Shown here: piece after piece, positions 8,515 to 20,033 of the stretch
Layout of the letters: each line of letters begins with the position of its first letter
Numbering within the stretch: position 1 is the stretch's first letter
Origin: Priapulus caudatus
Lineage: Eukaryota > Priapulida > Priapulimorpha > Priapulimorphida > Priapulidae
Direction: 5' to 3'
Length of the DNA stretch: 28,382 nucleotides
Assembly: GCF_000485595.1 (NCBI RefSeq)
Contig: NW_014577207.1
Span: forward strand, 287,775-316,156
Notes under the pieces: generated by a model
Told to the model about the DNA's origin: nothing
The model's database searches: none
What the model saw: the letters and a program-made list of their open reading frames with translations, nothing else
Program-made: the position numbers and the translations under genes

Positions 8515-11500
8515 CAATATTCGGCACTAGAGTGCACTGATTTGCATTATACATGCAAGGTAGATGCCCTGTGGACGTTTAGAAAGCATGAATGGTGAAA
8601 TTTGTCTTGTCTTGTAATAGTGCCATTCCATGAGGTGACGTAGCCATGGTGACCACTTCGACGTTTTCGCGTTTGACACGGGATCGGACTATTTGCTGGA
8701 AATGCGCATAATTTAGCGGCAAAAGTTTCGACCGGAGACTGGGCATTGAATCTGTGGTTACTTAGCATGAATAAAGTGCCTGTCCTGTATGCGCCAAAAC
8801 TCTTAGCAATAAATGAAAAATGAGCAATGCGAACGCAAGAATCCTCCCTGCATCTGCCAATATTCCGAAGGAAAGTGCCCAATTCATGTTTGTTTACAGA
8901 AAAATATATAAAATAACCTTTGAGTTAACAACATGTATAGTGTCACTTAGAATGTTAATTCAGATAGTAGCAAAGGAATTTCCCAAAAAAAAGACCTGCT
9001 GGTTTCTGGAGATGTTTTGCTGTGTATGGCCGCATGTGGAAAATGATATGATAGCACTTCAGGTACATTGACCAGAATCACGTACGGGCAATCATGCCGG
9101 ATTAACACGCGACATTAGCAGCAAACGACCATTCATCGTTACTACTGATGCATCATGGTGGATCACAGACTGCTATAGGATCGGAGGAGTTACCGTACGC
9201 TTCGGCAAGCAGCTATTCCGCTAGTTGACATCGTCTACTGTTATCTACTCGAGCGACCAAGATTGCCGTCCGCCACACCTAAACATAATGAATCAAATCA
9301 ATAAAACGTGTAACGAGTACGTGATTTGACGCACTCACGTCTGATTACTCACAGCTCTTAATTACCCTCATCTCATAATAGAGAATATATATATATATAA
9401 TTATCATAGGTGTTAGATACCTGCTCAAACTGAACTCATTGCCATGTATAGGTGAATTACGCTTACGCTTATAGAGGCAGTGATAATTATGGCTGAAACA
9501 GTACCAGTGCACGTCTCTGATACATTACTGCCCACTGTGAAACATTGCTCAAAGTAAAAAAAACAATAATCGCTCATTTTTCGTGCGTTGTCGTTATCCG
9601 TTCATAATACATAATAATGTAAATTATTGTTAATTCGAAGGTGTTATCTTGTTATTCTTATACTATTTCAGCTCTATTTACTCCAGCATTTGAGTGAAGA
9701 AATTTATTATATTTTATAGTGACTGTAAATTTTATCGCATGGTCGTTAGTTTCATTCCAAGCACGATTGAATATTTTCTCTGCTGTATTTGGATTTCCAC
9801 CTATCGCATTAAGAGATTGCGCGTGTAGCTATCGTATGAACATATTGCCTCTTGCTTGCACGTAGATAATTTGCTCAGCAACCCGCTAACGTCTGAAAGT
9901 TCTGGGAACGTCAATTGACTCCGCTCAAGCGCATTCGAAATGCGCTAGAAACTCTTGGTAACTTCAAAATATAATTATTCGGCAAAGGTCGAGCGTGAAA
10001 TTGTCTAAGCGGCGTCATTGCAGACAGTTTTAGCTCAAACTTTATTTAATTTAATAGTTTTTCATAACTATATTTCCTTAGGGAGTGATTATCGATTAAA
10101 CCTACATAAGTAATTACTATTGTAACTAATAGGATAATGTTATGCTCCTACGTACCGCGTGGATTCTTATAGCTTAGTCCGAGATTGCCATCTCTGCACA
10201 AAGATAACGTGATAAGAAAGATGGCACTCCGTGAAGCGTGGATCTCGTGCACCCATCTCTCTATCTCTTACTACATGCCTGCTGACTGACTGTATGTAGA
10301 CGCTATAGACGCTTGCTTCATCCCAATTATTGATACAGATGACATCGATCGGTAAACGCGTCCTGGGGGCACGTGTGCGCATTTCTAGAATATATGACAC
10401 GGATGCTAGTCACAATGTCAACTTTTTCCTGGTACATTATCACAGCAGGAGAGCTTGTTGGCCAGTTATATTACCATCTATGCTATGGAACTTACATACG
10501 ATGCATACGACCTCCAGTTAATAAAAAAATGCTTGATTTCATACGTCTAACAACTGTTATTTTATGACGAACAATCATTGGTTGTTTGAAACTAAACGTG
10601 TTATTTGAGGCGCGCATAACCCAGTGTGCAGCACAGTGTTACGTATGGCAGGGTGAGTGTGAGTAGAGTGTGTAATGGCAAGAGTATCACATTCTCTACA
10701 GCTTTGTATACGTATAGCAATACGTCGTGTTTGTCGGCTTTATGACTCTATGATACACAGCGAGGAACAGTCATCAGAACAAGCGTAGAACTGTGAGAAA
10801 AACGTACAAAGTATTACAGTATATAGTAGTACCTTTAAAATCATTAATAATGACTAATAAATCTTATATCTCAAATCCGTATTTTTTCAATCACAATTTT
10901 TTCTGGCTACGGTTTATGACAAATGGTTTATGAGAATTATCGAACCAATATTTTTGTACCAGGCTAATCATACTTCTGACAACAGCACTCAGTTCCGTAT
11001 CCGGCGTACCACACAGGTATATGCGCCGCAAAAGTTAGCTGTCAGCATCGGCATTGTCGCTGTATAAATCAGTTTTACGTAATTGGCGTAAGCATGGGAC
11101 TAAGGTTGCGTTTTCTTCGCCTTGTGCGTGACAAAGTTCCCAATTTCCCCCAGCAAGCGTTTTTTTCTCTCATGGATTACCAAGGAGAAACCTAGTAGCA
11201 TCGACCAAGCCCCTAAAAAAGAGATAGCAAATACAGAAAATAAGTGACAGAACACCGCAAATACACCTACTCTAAAAGATGGCAAATGAAGAAGAACTGA
11301 AAGAAGAGGAAGATAAAGAAAAGCCCCTTCATGAAATCGGTATGATGTGGAATGCGATAGAGATGGAAGCCTACATCAGATTGCGATGTAGATGAGTCGC
11401 AGTTGGTCCCTGCTCCCCGTAGAACTGGAGCGCTAAATAATCGATGATAATAAACAATGAAAAAGTCTATGCTTGAATTCTTAAAAACGAGAGGCAGGTC

Positions 11501-12176
11501 GCTCAACACAATGGCACATAATTAGTATTTACATAAAACTCATAAAATCGTATAGCAGATATAAGTGCCATATATAATAGAAAATGTAAGTGCCTGTGTG
11601 TAACCTGTGCTATAAGTCTAGTAAAGGTTATCACGTATTGAGTCCACGTACTACGCATAAGGCGTTGTCTAAGTTACCCCCCCCCCCCGAATTGTGTGTG
11701 TATGTAATCCTGTCTAATCGCGGATGAATTTTCATATAGGTCTGCGCATAGCCTTGTTTAGGTGACATATAAAAGTAAAACGTGTCTGCAATTTTGATTT
11801 TGATCTTCAATCCATTGATAAAATATCGTTTGCTAAGGGTCTATTATGATGTGTTTCATGTCGGCCTCACGCATTCCAGTCAAATGAACACCACATTCTA
11901 CCAGACGGCGTCATATACCCTCATAGGTGTATGTATGTGCTACTAGAATCGCAAATTCACATTACGAGCTCATCATCGTGGATTAAACATGGAAGGCTCG
12001 AGTAAGTGTGCTTCGCTCTATAGTGTGAGTTTCCGCCGGAAGCCTTTAACCGTCTTGTATATAATGACGTCAGTGTAGCCATGATTCTACAGTCCGATGG
12101 AACTTGGGAAGATGGTTGATTAGTAGGCCTTCGCGTATCTCTAATGTTATCATAGTTATTATATAATATATAATAC
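8514..12176. other. Long gene-free stretch with chance ORFs
   Basis: The longest frame is 111 codons on the minus strand at 8547-8882. It is not low-complexity, but I recognise no domain, and a frame of that length is expected by chance in a window of this size. Other frames (61-83 codons) overlap one another. Simple-sequence items: (TA)n near 9384-9400 and a run of 12 C at 11677-11688. A TGACGTCA octamer lies near 12064. No inverted-repeat element was found by eye. Confidence 0.45.
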
Positions 12177-12243
12177 CAGGAGTGAATAATAATAGTCTAT
12201 TAGAATAATTAAAATAATAATAATCTATTATTATTCACTCCTG
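12177..12243. mobile_element. 67-bp hairpin, CAGGAGTG family, copy 2
   Basis: Perfect 19-bp arms (12177-12195 and 12225-12243) begin CAGGAGTGAATAATAATAG. They enclose a 29-bp AT loop and lie in a TA-rich flank. The ends are shared with 1570-1609 and 19943-19992. Confidence 0.65.
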
Positions 12244-13215
12244 ATAATATTATAGGCTAAAATGTTTAGTTTTATACATGTATAAGTATCACCATGTATG
12301 TTATGTTTGTGTCTATGGCGCGATTGCTTATAATGCTAACAGTTTACAACCAGGACAGTCATTTTCAGACGTATTGGTACATATTCCGTAACGTGTTTCG
12401 CACCATGGCACCGCACACGGTACGTTTGGTTTTCATTTTGCAACTAACGAACATGCATATATAGGTAGAGCATTTGATTAATGTTCGTTGTTTGATATTA
12501 TACGGCTTCAAGTTTGCATGAGAGGCCATACGTTTGATGTTGGGTCAAATTTGCAGTGTGCACGGCGTCTTATTTCCCGCATACGTGACCTACATTATTA
12601 CTTCCATCTTAAACATGCATGTTAGATCATTTGTGTGATAGATTAAATCGATATTTTGTGTGAAAATGGAATACATGAAAACTTTTCTGCTACAATCACT
12701 TCCGCTCTGCGTGAGGAACAAACGAATACAACGCGTTTTGCGCAAATTAACCGTTAAGCACTACAAGCTCAAGATGTGCAACAATGTTATTAACAACCAC
12801 GTTAGTTCGCTTGCATCTATGTGCTCGCGTGTGTGTTCGTGTACGCGCGGCGCGTGCGTGTGTATGTGGGCGGTGTGTACGTGGGAGTCCGGATGTGCGT
12901 AGGTTGAGTGAAACCCCGGAAATCTCTAGTTGAGTTGTTCATGATAAAACTGCGGCCACCGCTGAGGTGATATTAGCCTGGTTAATTATATCTTACGGAG
13001 CCGGACGGATTACACTCTAGGCTATACGTTAAAACACACTGTCTGCAGGGAGTATCCTGATGAAATGCGTCTACTGCTTATTAGTGAGAATGTGATTAAT
13101 TCCTAGATCTAAGTCTTCAAATGATCAGGCTTTCTGTCTCCCCCTTGAGCCTGGCCAGTAATTACTCAGCCAGGCAACGCTTGCAGTCTTGTCAACAAAT
13201 GGCCTGTCGAGGCTG
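12244..13215. other. Gene-free stretch with GT-rich patch
   Basis: An 80-codon plus frame at 12660-12902 ends in a degenerate GTGT/GCGC patch (about 12812-12900) that supplies its cysteine-rich tail. It has no domain I recognise. A small stem (GCCTGGC...GCCAGGC) lies near 13148-13178. Confidence 0.45.
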
Positions 13216-13410
13216 TTATAGAATTTTCAGAATATCTTATAGAATTTCTTATAGAATTTTATAGAATTTTATAGAATTCTATAGAATTTCATAAAATTTC
13301 TATAGAATTTCTTATAGAATTTCTATAGAATTTCATATTTTATAGGATTTTATAGAATTCTTATAGAATTTTCTTATAGAATTTCTTATAGAATATCTTA
13401 TAGAATTTTC
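13216..13410 (-). repeat. Minisatellite of TTCTATAAGAAA units
   Basis: About 15 imperfect copies of an 11-14 bp unit (plus strand ATAGAATTTCTT) fill 195 bp. On the minus strand the array starts directly at the last recognisable codons of the LINE remnant, where CATGGAAAATTCTATAAG encodes H-G-K-F-Y-K. The first repeat unit is therefore the coding text itself. The array then replaces the expected remainder of the LINE frame. Confidence 0.85.
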
Positions 13411-15620
13411 CATGCAAATGCTTGTTCTTTAATACCTCGATCTTCTCTGCTTCCATATTGGCCTTCAAGTCTCTGCTTTGTTGAGGATTGGCTGGTGGGC
13501 TGAGCAGACAAGTATTTGGCTTTGATTTCTTTAGCCTCTCGTATGAGAGCGTGCTTTGATTTTCCAGACTCATGGATTTTGATAAGCTTTGTAAATTTGT
13601 CTAGCTCGATGTAGTCGCCTAGACCTACAGGTGTTGTACGCAGACATCAGTTCAATGAGACCACGCCCACCATTTTGCCTCTTGATGTACAGTCACTCTA
13701 CATCTGCTTTTGGGTGATGGAGACCGTGGATGGTTATTAGCTTTCTTGTCTTGCGATCCATCCTTTCGATATCTGATCGCAACCAATTGATCACCCCGAA
13801 GCTGTACACGGGGACTGGGAGTGCCAGGCTATTGATCGTTGTTATCTTGTTTTTGAGCAGAGCTCAGACTTGAGAACTAGGCGAACTCGGCGATAGTACT
13901 CCTTAGCAATGTTCTCCTTCATCTTTGCATGCTGAATACCATCACTTTCGTCTACACCAAGATATTTGTAGGTGTCCTCGTGGTTCAGACTTTGTATGGC
14001 TGTCTTGTCATTAAGCTCGATATTTCGACTTTTTACTAGCTTACCACCTTTTAAGATTGCGGTTGCACACTTTTCCAAGCCGTACTCCATTTTGATGTCA
14101 TCACTGAATGCTTTGAATGTTACCAAGGTCTGCTCCAGCGCATATTCGTTCTTGGTAAACAGTCTAAGATCATCCATGTAGAGCAGGTGGCTGATGGTGT
14201 TGTGTTTATCGACAGTAAATCCCTAACCCTGTCTATTAAGCATGTTGGTAACCGGTGTTAGTGCTAAGCAGAATAGCAGGGGAGAGAGCGAGTCACCCTG
14301 AAAGATTCCTTTCTTGATTGAGATATCTTCTGTCCTGAAGCAGCCTCCTTGAGTGAAGAGGAGCATTTCAGTCTTCCATTTCTTTATTGTAGCTTCCATG
14401 AACTGAATGATGGTTGGTGACACACGGTAGATTCTCATGGCTACGAGAATCCAGGAATGTGGGACACTGTCGAGAGCTTTCTTATAATTAAAGCACGCCA
14501 TTCCTAGGTTTCTCTTGAGTTTTTTTGCCATGCTCACAATCATGTTACTGATGAGAAGTTGGTATTTGCACCCTCTAGACGCTCTTCTACAGCTTTTCTG
14601 CTCATCTGTGAGGATGTCGCTCTTTTGTAAGTGATTGTAGAGGCGGTTGCTGATTGCAGCAGTGAGAATCTTGTAGGTGGTAGGCAGGCAAGTGATTGGT
14701 CGATAGTTCTTTGGTTCTTTTGTATCCTTGCCTATTGAAAGAAGGAAAGTGATTCCTGATGTCAACCATTTAGGGCTATTGCTTGGATCCTTGATAGTGC
14801 CATTCAAGGCCCTGGTTAGTTGTTTATGGAGGGCACTTAAATGCTTAATCCAGAAGTTGTGCAGCTTGTCTGGGCCAGGAGACTTCTAGTTGTGGGTCCG
14901 CTTGATGGCCTGCTGTACCTCACACATTGTAATGTCAGTCCATACATCCATTGCTACATTCTGGAATGTTTCCTCCTCTTGTTTGATCCAAGTGGCTTTG
15001 ATATTGTGTTCTGTGCCAACCTCCAGTATTCCACGCCAGAATTGATCGAGTCGCTCTTGAGAGGGAGGCTCCTTGATGGTGCTTTGCTGCTCGTTGAGAT
15101 GCCGGCAGAATTTTTGGCATCTTTATGGAAGAGCTTATTCTGATAGTAGTGCTCATTCCGCTTAGTAAACTTTCTCAACTTTGGGTTCAAACTCAGGCTT
15201 TGGCCTGTAGTTTCATCTTTATTTCTTGTTCGAGCTCGCATATGGTCTTATTCTCCCTTCGGCTCTTGCATAGGATGTTCCTGGCCTTGGCATGTACTTG
15301 CTTTGTCGTGACACCTTTTTTATTTCGCTACGGATGGAGAGGCCATTGCGATGGTTTTCAATTTGTGTTCTGATTCTCTTCTTTTATGTTGGTTCTTCTG
15401 TGGGCTTCGTGACTCTCTCTTTTGTCTCTCCAGCAATAACAGTAGCAGTCGCGTACATTAATTCATTGATTTCTGATAAGTTTAGATGGTTATCTTTGAT
15501 GATATTGGTGAGGGCCTGATTTGCAGCTTAAAAATATAGTGCCGTATTGCCTTGTTGAAATGAATCTTTTTCAGGCTTCTGCGTTGATCCAGGGGGATTG
15601 CATGAGTTTCAAGCAGCTTA
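13397..15620 (-). pseudogene. Degenerate non-LTR retrotransposon reverse transcriptase (LINE ORF2 remnant)
   Basis: Read on the minus strand, family landmarks appear in order. They are an N-terminal linker region (about 15380-15540), QFWRGILE near 15030, KSPGPD (just after 14886), NYRPITCLPT, FNYKKALDSVPH, FQGDSLSPLLF (about 14270-14315), LLYMDDL with the YxDD catalytic pair at 14169-14180, KYLGV, then RKLITIHGLHHPKADV and GGRGLI. Damage is extensive. There are in-frame stops near 15390, at 14886-14888, at 14223-14225 and near 13700. Frame shifts lie in A-runs near 15110 and 13850 and again near 13630 and 13500. The motif A aspartate is replaced by asparagine (codon at 14487-14489), a G-to-A change. 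The copy lacks an endonuclease domain and its 3' end, so it cannot move. I recognise the RT family as one common in invertebrate genomes; exact clade assignment would need a phylogeny. Confidence 0.92.
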
Positions 15621-15639
15621 GTAGAGATTCGATCTTCCA

Positions 15640-15642
<3 letters not shown>

Positions 15643-15680
<38 letters not shown>
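15643..15680. repeat. (ATT)n microsatellite
   Basis: About twelve TTA units immediately at the 5' side of the minus-strand LINE remnant. Simple sequence. Confidence 0.95.
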
Positions 15681-15684
<4 letters not shown>

Positions 15685-15699
15685 CAATCATAAAGTTTT

Positions 15700-15790
15700 C
15701 GTCGTCGTCGTCCTGGTCGTCATCGTCGTTCCCGTCATCATCGTCGTCCCCGTCGTCATCGTCGTCGTTATCGTCAGCGTCGTCGTCGTT
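15700..15790. repeat. (CGTCGT)n / (CATCGT)n trinucleotide tract
   Basis: Imperfect GTC/GTT/ATC units, CpG-rich, directly following the (ATT)n array. The valine-rich or threonine-rich frames across it are artefacts. Confidence 0.9.
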
Positions 15791-15899
15791 ACCTCATCGT
15801 AATCATGTAACATCAGCCAGAGCGGAGGGTTAGTTGCGCAAGTAGAACTAACGAATCTACAGTTGTGCACATGCACTGGCTACACACGGTTGTTGCTGT

Positions 15900-15945
15900 G
15901 GCGTGCAAATAAAATGGCGTGCAAATAAAATGACGTGCATAAAAA
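15900..15945 (+). repeat. Three tandem copies of a 16-17 bp unit
   Basis: GGCGTGCAAATAAAAT occurs twice in direct succession. A third, altered copy (GACGTGCATAAAA) follows. Confidence 0.8.
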
Positions 15946-16070
15946 AATACCTGGCGTATGCGATCGATGCGCACGCAGATAATTTTCATGAAGCGCATAA
16001 TGAGACAAATTCGTTTATCCACGATCCCGCATGAAAGCGGCTCCCCACCTGACGATTTTGTCGACAGATA

Positions 16071-16157
16071 CAGATGACATCCTGGGTTAATAATTACAAA
16101 CGATGACAAATAATGACAAATAAGAAGTTTGTCATTATTAACCCCTGACGACATCTG
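16071..16157. mobile_element. Small hairpin element with ~30-bp imperfect inverted ends
   Basis: The left arm (CAGATGACATCCTGGGTTAA...) and the right arm ending GACGACATCTG pair over about 30 bases with roughly six mismatches. The shared inner text is GGGTTAATAAT. The 27-base loop holds repeats of ATGACAAATA. It is too small to code for anything and could be a deleted MITE. Confidence 0.5.
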
Positions 16158-17291
16158 TCTATAAAACGTATTATGAGATTAAAGTGAAACTGTAAACTAA
16201 TATCTCACATATGTAGCGAGGTTCAGCGCTGTCTGTATGGCTAATCCTCTTGGATATAAACTCTGAGTAATACATTCATGGCTAATCAATTTACCTTGCG
16301 TAGGAAATATAGTTACATAAGACCACATATATACAGAAGCTGTGACTTTGAGCGGTATAAATAATGCGTTCACATTGTATAATCACTAAAAACTTAAACG
16401 CGTAAAACCGTAACCATAAAACACATACCTTTATTCAGGAATAATATATTTGCACATACAATGCTGATGGCAGATGTCGTTTTTTATTGTGAAACCGGCT
16501 TAAATCTATGCTATAAGCGCAATGTGCTGAATCTCCCTTCGAAACAACGGGTTTATTAAAGCCATCAATACTGCGTGCCTATCCGGCCTGGTTTTAGGCT
16601 ACAGAAATTGTTATTTACAGCCGCAAAATTTGTGCAGTGCAAGCACGGAAAACCAGAAATTGCGAATCAGCTAACACATTTCCAAGAACAGGGCCCGAAT
16701 CGGGCCATGGTTTGTTGCCATATTTCATATATTGCGTGACAACATATAGTTGTTCTATACAAAAATAATTGCACCACTACTGTATTCGTAGTAGCATTTC
16801 TCGTCTTTGTCTACCACATGAAATCTTCTTTGGGATATCCCATAACACATTTCCTTGCCACTCTCTTAGTTAACTTAGGTTAGAATTTAGTGCTTATTCA
16901 TGATAGCCTCACATGTTACGGTGATGTTACGTTATATTTCCTTGCGGTAGGTTCTGTTCAATTAATATATTACAATTACAGTTTTCATAGCAGTAATATT
17001 TCGCACTATGATAGTTATGTTGTCCTTTTAAAACGCCTTACTCTATGATTACATGACTGAAGTAGCATTTTACGCGTATTCTCTACTTTCTTCTGAAACA
17101 TAAACGCATCATATTTTGAGCAAGTAAGCAACCCACTACTCCAGTTATATATAGAATATACGTAAAGATTTGCTGCGTGTGCACTTAGCTATATTCGATT
17201 CCTTCGTCACGACGAACAAAAGGATCGATGCTCTAAGGCGCGCCAGCTAACGGCGGATTTTTTTAATATATCGAGAAAACAGTCTTTTTAC
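16158..17291. other. Gene-free stretch
   Basis: AT-rich, with only short chance frames. No repeat structure recognised. Confidence 0.5.
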
Positions 17292-17704
17292 TTAAGCCGG
17301 GCGCACACGTGGCGATTTTAATTGCCACGTGTGCGGGACCCGGCGTCAACAGTTCAACTTCAATTGACACTTTTCAATTTCACATTTTAACAAGCTCATC
17401 CTCCTGCTTTTTTTCCCACACCAAAAGCGCTGCCATATTTGAGAACGTGCTTCAAATCATGCATTTGATTAGTTAATCCAAAAACTGTTGCCTGAATCCG
17501 TCGCCAGTGCAGCGCACACGTGGCAATTGTTCAGCGACTCGGCAACAAATATCAAAGATATTTGATATTCCAGCGACGAGTTTCTGGCGACAAAATCGCC
17601 ATCGCCCTGCAGCGCACACGTGGCGATCTCTCGGCGATTCTGTCGCCGGCAGCAAAATCGTCAGTACTAGCGATAAAATTCGCCACGTGTGCGCCCGGCT
17701 TTAA
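17292..17704. mobile_element. TTAA MITE A, 413 bp, ends AGCCGGGCGCACACGTGGCGA
   Basis: It starts at TTAA (17292-17295) and ends at TTAA (17701-17704). The inverted ends share GCCGGGCGCACACGTGGCGA, differing only by one extra A next to the right TTAA. GCACACGTGGC recurs internally: inverted at about 17324-17334, and direct near 17513 and 17612. The left end thereby folds into its own stem. The interior is rich in GGCGACAAAATCGCC-type inversions. Frames across it (60-74 codons, both strands) are by-products of these repeats. TTAA duplication fits Kolobok or piggyBac superfamilies; which one is not decidable here. Confidence 0.82.
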
Positions 17705-18031
17705 GCACGGCGCACACGTGAGTAATTTTACTCAAGTAAAATGATGCATGCGTCAAAATACTCACATGTGCGCCGGATTTTCGTTGAGCTTTCTGACGCA
17801 TGCATCAAGAAACTTAATATCAAACATGCTTGATAATTGTTGACTCATGCGTCAAAATACTCAACGTGTGAGCGCTAGCTGCGTAAATTTACTCAACACT
17901 GGTACTCACAGCGCATGCGTTTAAATAATTTTAAAGATGACTGCGCCCAGTATTGGCTGCGCACAGTCACGTGATCTACATTACCACTTACACCTTGAGT
18001 AATTTTACTCACGTGTGCGGCAGACGCTTAA
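17701..18031. mobile_element. TTAA MITE B, 331 bp, abutting MITE A
   Basis: It begins at the same TTAA that ends MITE A (17701-17704) and ends at TTAA 18028-18031. The left end TTAAGCACGGCGCACACGTG and the right end (reverse complement TTAAGCGTCTGCCGCACACGTG) are followed inward by GAGTAATTTTACTCAAG-like text on both sides. Several copies of TGACGCATGCATCA, in both orientations, lie inside. Just outside the right TTAA, 18042-18072 is an exact 31-base reverse complement of 17735-17765. The true right boundary may therefore be more complex, or a second fragment adjoins. The ends resemble those of MITE A in sharing GGCGCACACGTG. Confidence 0.7.
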
Positions 18032-18075
18032 AATATTTCCCGTGAGTATTTTGACGCATGCATCATTTTACTCAC

Positions 18076-19942
18076 GCAGTAAACAGTGATCTCGAGTCGG
18101 TTTTCGGCGAAAATACGAGATTTTCACCGCTCATTATCTCAGCGTAGGAGCATCGTAGGGACAAGCGGTTTATTTCATATTAACAAGGTAGGACAGCTGA
18201 TCAATAATACCGCAAAGAATCGTCAAAATAAAACGGGCAAAGTTTCTTAATTCGACTAATACTGCAACATGGTTCCAGCATTTCACCGTTATACGCTCTC
18301 CTTCTTTATACGCTCTTGATATAACCAAGAGACATAACATAACAAGATACCACATAGACATAACATAGTTAATAAGCTAGACTGTTTCTAATGACTGCCA
18401 CTTACGAAACACATAAACGCAATTGATGCGACAGAATCGTCTGCATCACTCGACGGCGGTATGGTACAATCCCAGTACAGGTTCCTTAGTGGCGCAAGCG
18501 GGATGACAAATAACAACAGCTGTTGTGATTCATTTACTTTAAGTGTTATTTAATGATTTCATCATTACCAGATACATAGACCCTAACTTCTTGCAAGTAA
18601 CATCAGTTTTAATCAAATTTTAAAAATCTCGCCATATAGTTGCATATAGTTGATTACAAATTTCAAGGCCAGGTTCGAAAGAGAATGTCAGCATGGGTAG
18701 GATTATCACATGTATTATGTAAATGTATAATTGTATTGTTTTGTTTTATTATGAGTATTATTGCAATTATATTACTATATGATTTTACTTCTGATATTAG
18801 TTAAATTGGTGTTAATGAAAAGTAAACACGATAAGACAAGTGTGTGCGCTGCTAGGTGGATAGATGGATGGTACATATGGCGGATAGAGGGGCAGACGAA
18901 CGGACGCACGACCATGGGCCAACGCGGAGTTAGTATGAATGGTTTGGTGGGTAGAAGAATAGGGGATTGACGGACCGCCGGGCGTGCGGATGAACTGACG
19001 GACAGATGGATAGATGAGCGTGTAACATATAGGTCATACACGGCGGTGTTCATGAGGTTCTGTGAATCGCCTCGTAGTCGCAAAAACAGCAACATCAATA
19101 ACAGCTAGTAAGTGCGGCAACATCACTAACAAGTGAGAACAACGGCGGTAGAAAAAATCGACAACTGCCGATGTTGGTTTGCGGCATTTTAATATTAATC
19201 AGTTATTTACTAAAATAGCCCTAAACGTGTGCTAGTAAAACACGTACTCGGCACAAAGAATACCGTTGATATTTCACGCAAACATTTATAAAATGACGAA
19301 TGAATAAAATAAACCGTAATTGCTCCTAAGTTCCTTGTTTTTATTAACTCTCAAGTGATAAAATGTTAGGTTGATATTTTTATGGAAACTGATTTTGTTG
19401 AATTCAAGTATTATAAAATTTTAAAAAAAGTAATTCAACATTTCAGAAATCAATTTCCCCAAACAACTAACGTTGCGTTTGTTAGGAAAGCATAGCCATT
19501 CCATTTTTCCGTGGCAGAATTTCCGTATAGTAAAATCTTAGCTATACCCAACATTTAATCTGCCCGTTCACTTTTGTTCATTCTGTTTTCGGGGGATGTG
19601 ACAAGCGCTACTTTATCGCAGGAAGGACGGACATGCCGGCTTGAAGTAAAGAATGTAATATCTACGCCGAGCGACAATTTCTTTCTAGTTTCCATTACCT
19701 TCTCAAAAAAAAACCGTGAACCAATATAAATTCCACCCAGTTATTGATAGTGTTACTGACGGATATTACACTAAAATGATAATGGCCAAGCTGAACGATA
19801 ACCCTTACTCTAATCTCTATACCTTCTACATTGCCTTTTTTGCTACACCACCTACATTGCCAACGGTGTTCCATACCAGTCGCTGTATCCAGCGCACAGG
19901 AAATAGTAATGAATTCAATAGAGGCTGCTCAACGTATAGTAT
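18076..19942. other. Gene-free stretch, possible intron of the leftward secreted-protein gene
   Basis: If the exon at 20034-20142 is real, this DNA lies in its first intron or contains unrecognised later exons. I found no convincing one. A 63-codon minus frame at 18170-18361 begins with a hydrophobic stretch (WYLVMLCLLVI) but has no domain. 18840-19020 is a degenerate GGACG/GATA patch whose minus frame (18775-19098) is repeat-derived. Near 19383-19460, GGAAACTGATTT/TTGAATT and their inverted counterparts form a weak hairpin. Confidence 0.4.
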
Positions 19943-19992
19943 CCGGAGTGTATAATATAGATATATAGATCTATAATTATTATACACTCCTG
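19943..19992. mobile_element. 50-bp hairpin, CAGGAGTG family, copy 3
   Basis: It starts CCGGAGTGTATAATATAGAT and ends TACACTCCTG. Its left arm matches the consensus arm of the 1570-1609 palindrome at 19 of 20 bases. It sits about 40 bp inside the putative first intron next to the splice donor at 20033/20034. Confidence 0.6.
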
Positions 19993-20033
19993 TTTATATC
20001 ACACCGCAACATCAACTCAATTTCACAACTCAC

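Noticed and set aside
8044-8537. Open frames of up to 157 codons rich in T/H or V/C
   Set aside because: Produced by the (GT)n microsatellite.
8547-8882. 111-codon minus frame, not low-complexity
   Set aside because: No recognisable domain or splice context; frames of this length are expected by chance in this much DNA. Retained only as a note.
14841-15373. Plus-strand frames of 82-100 codons opposite the LINE remnant
   Set aside because: They are shadows of the minus-strand reverse transcriptase.
18660-18690. GGTTCGAAA as a second tRNA box B
   Set aside because: No box A at a suitable distance and no cloverleaf arms.
18775-19098. 107-codon minus frame with PSIH/RPSV text
   Set aside because: Derived from a degenerate GGACG/GATA repeat patch.
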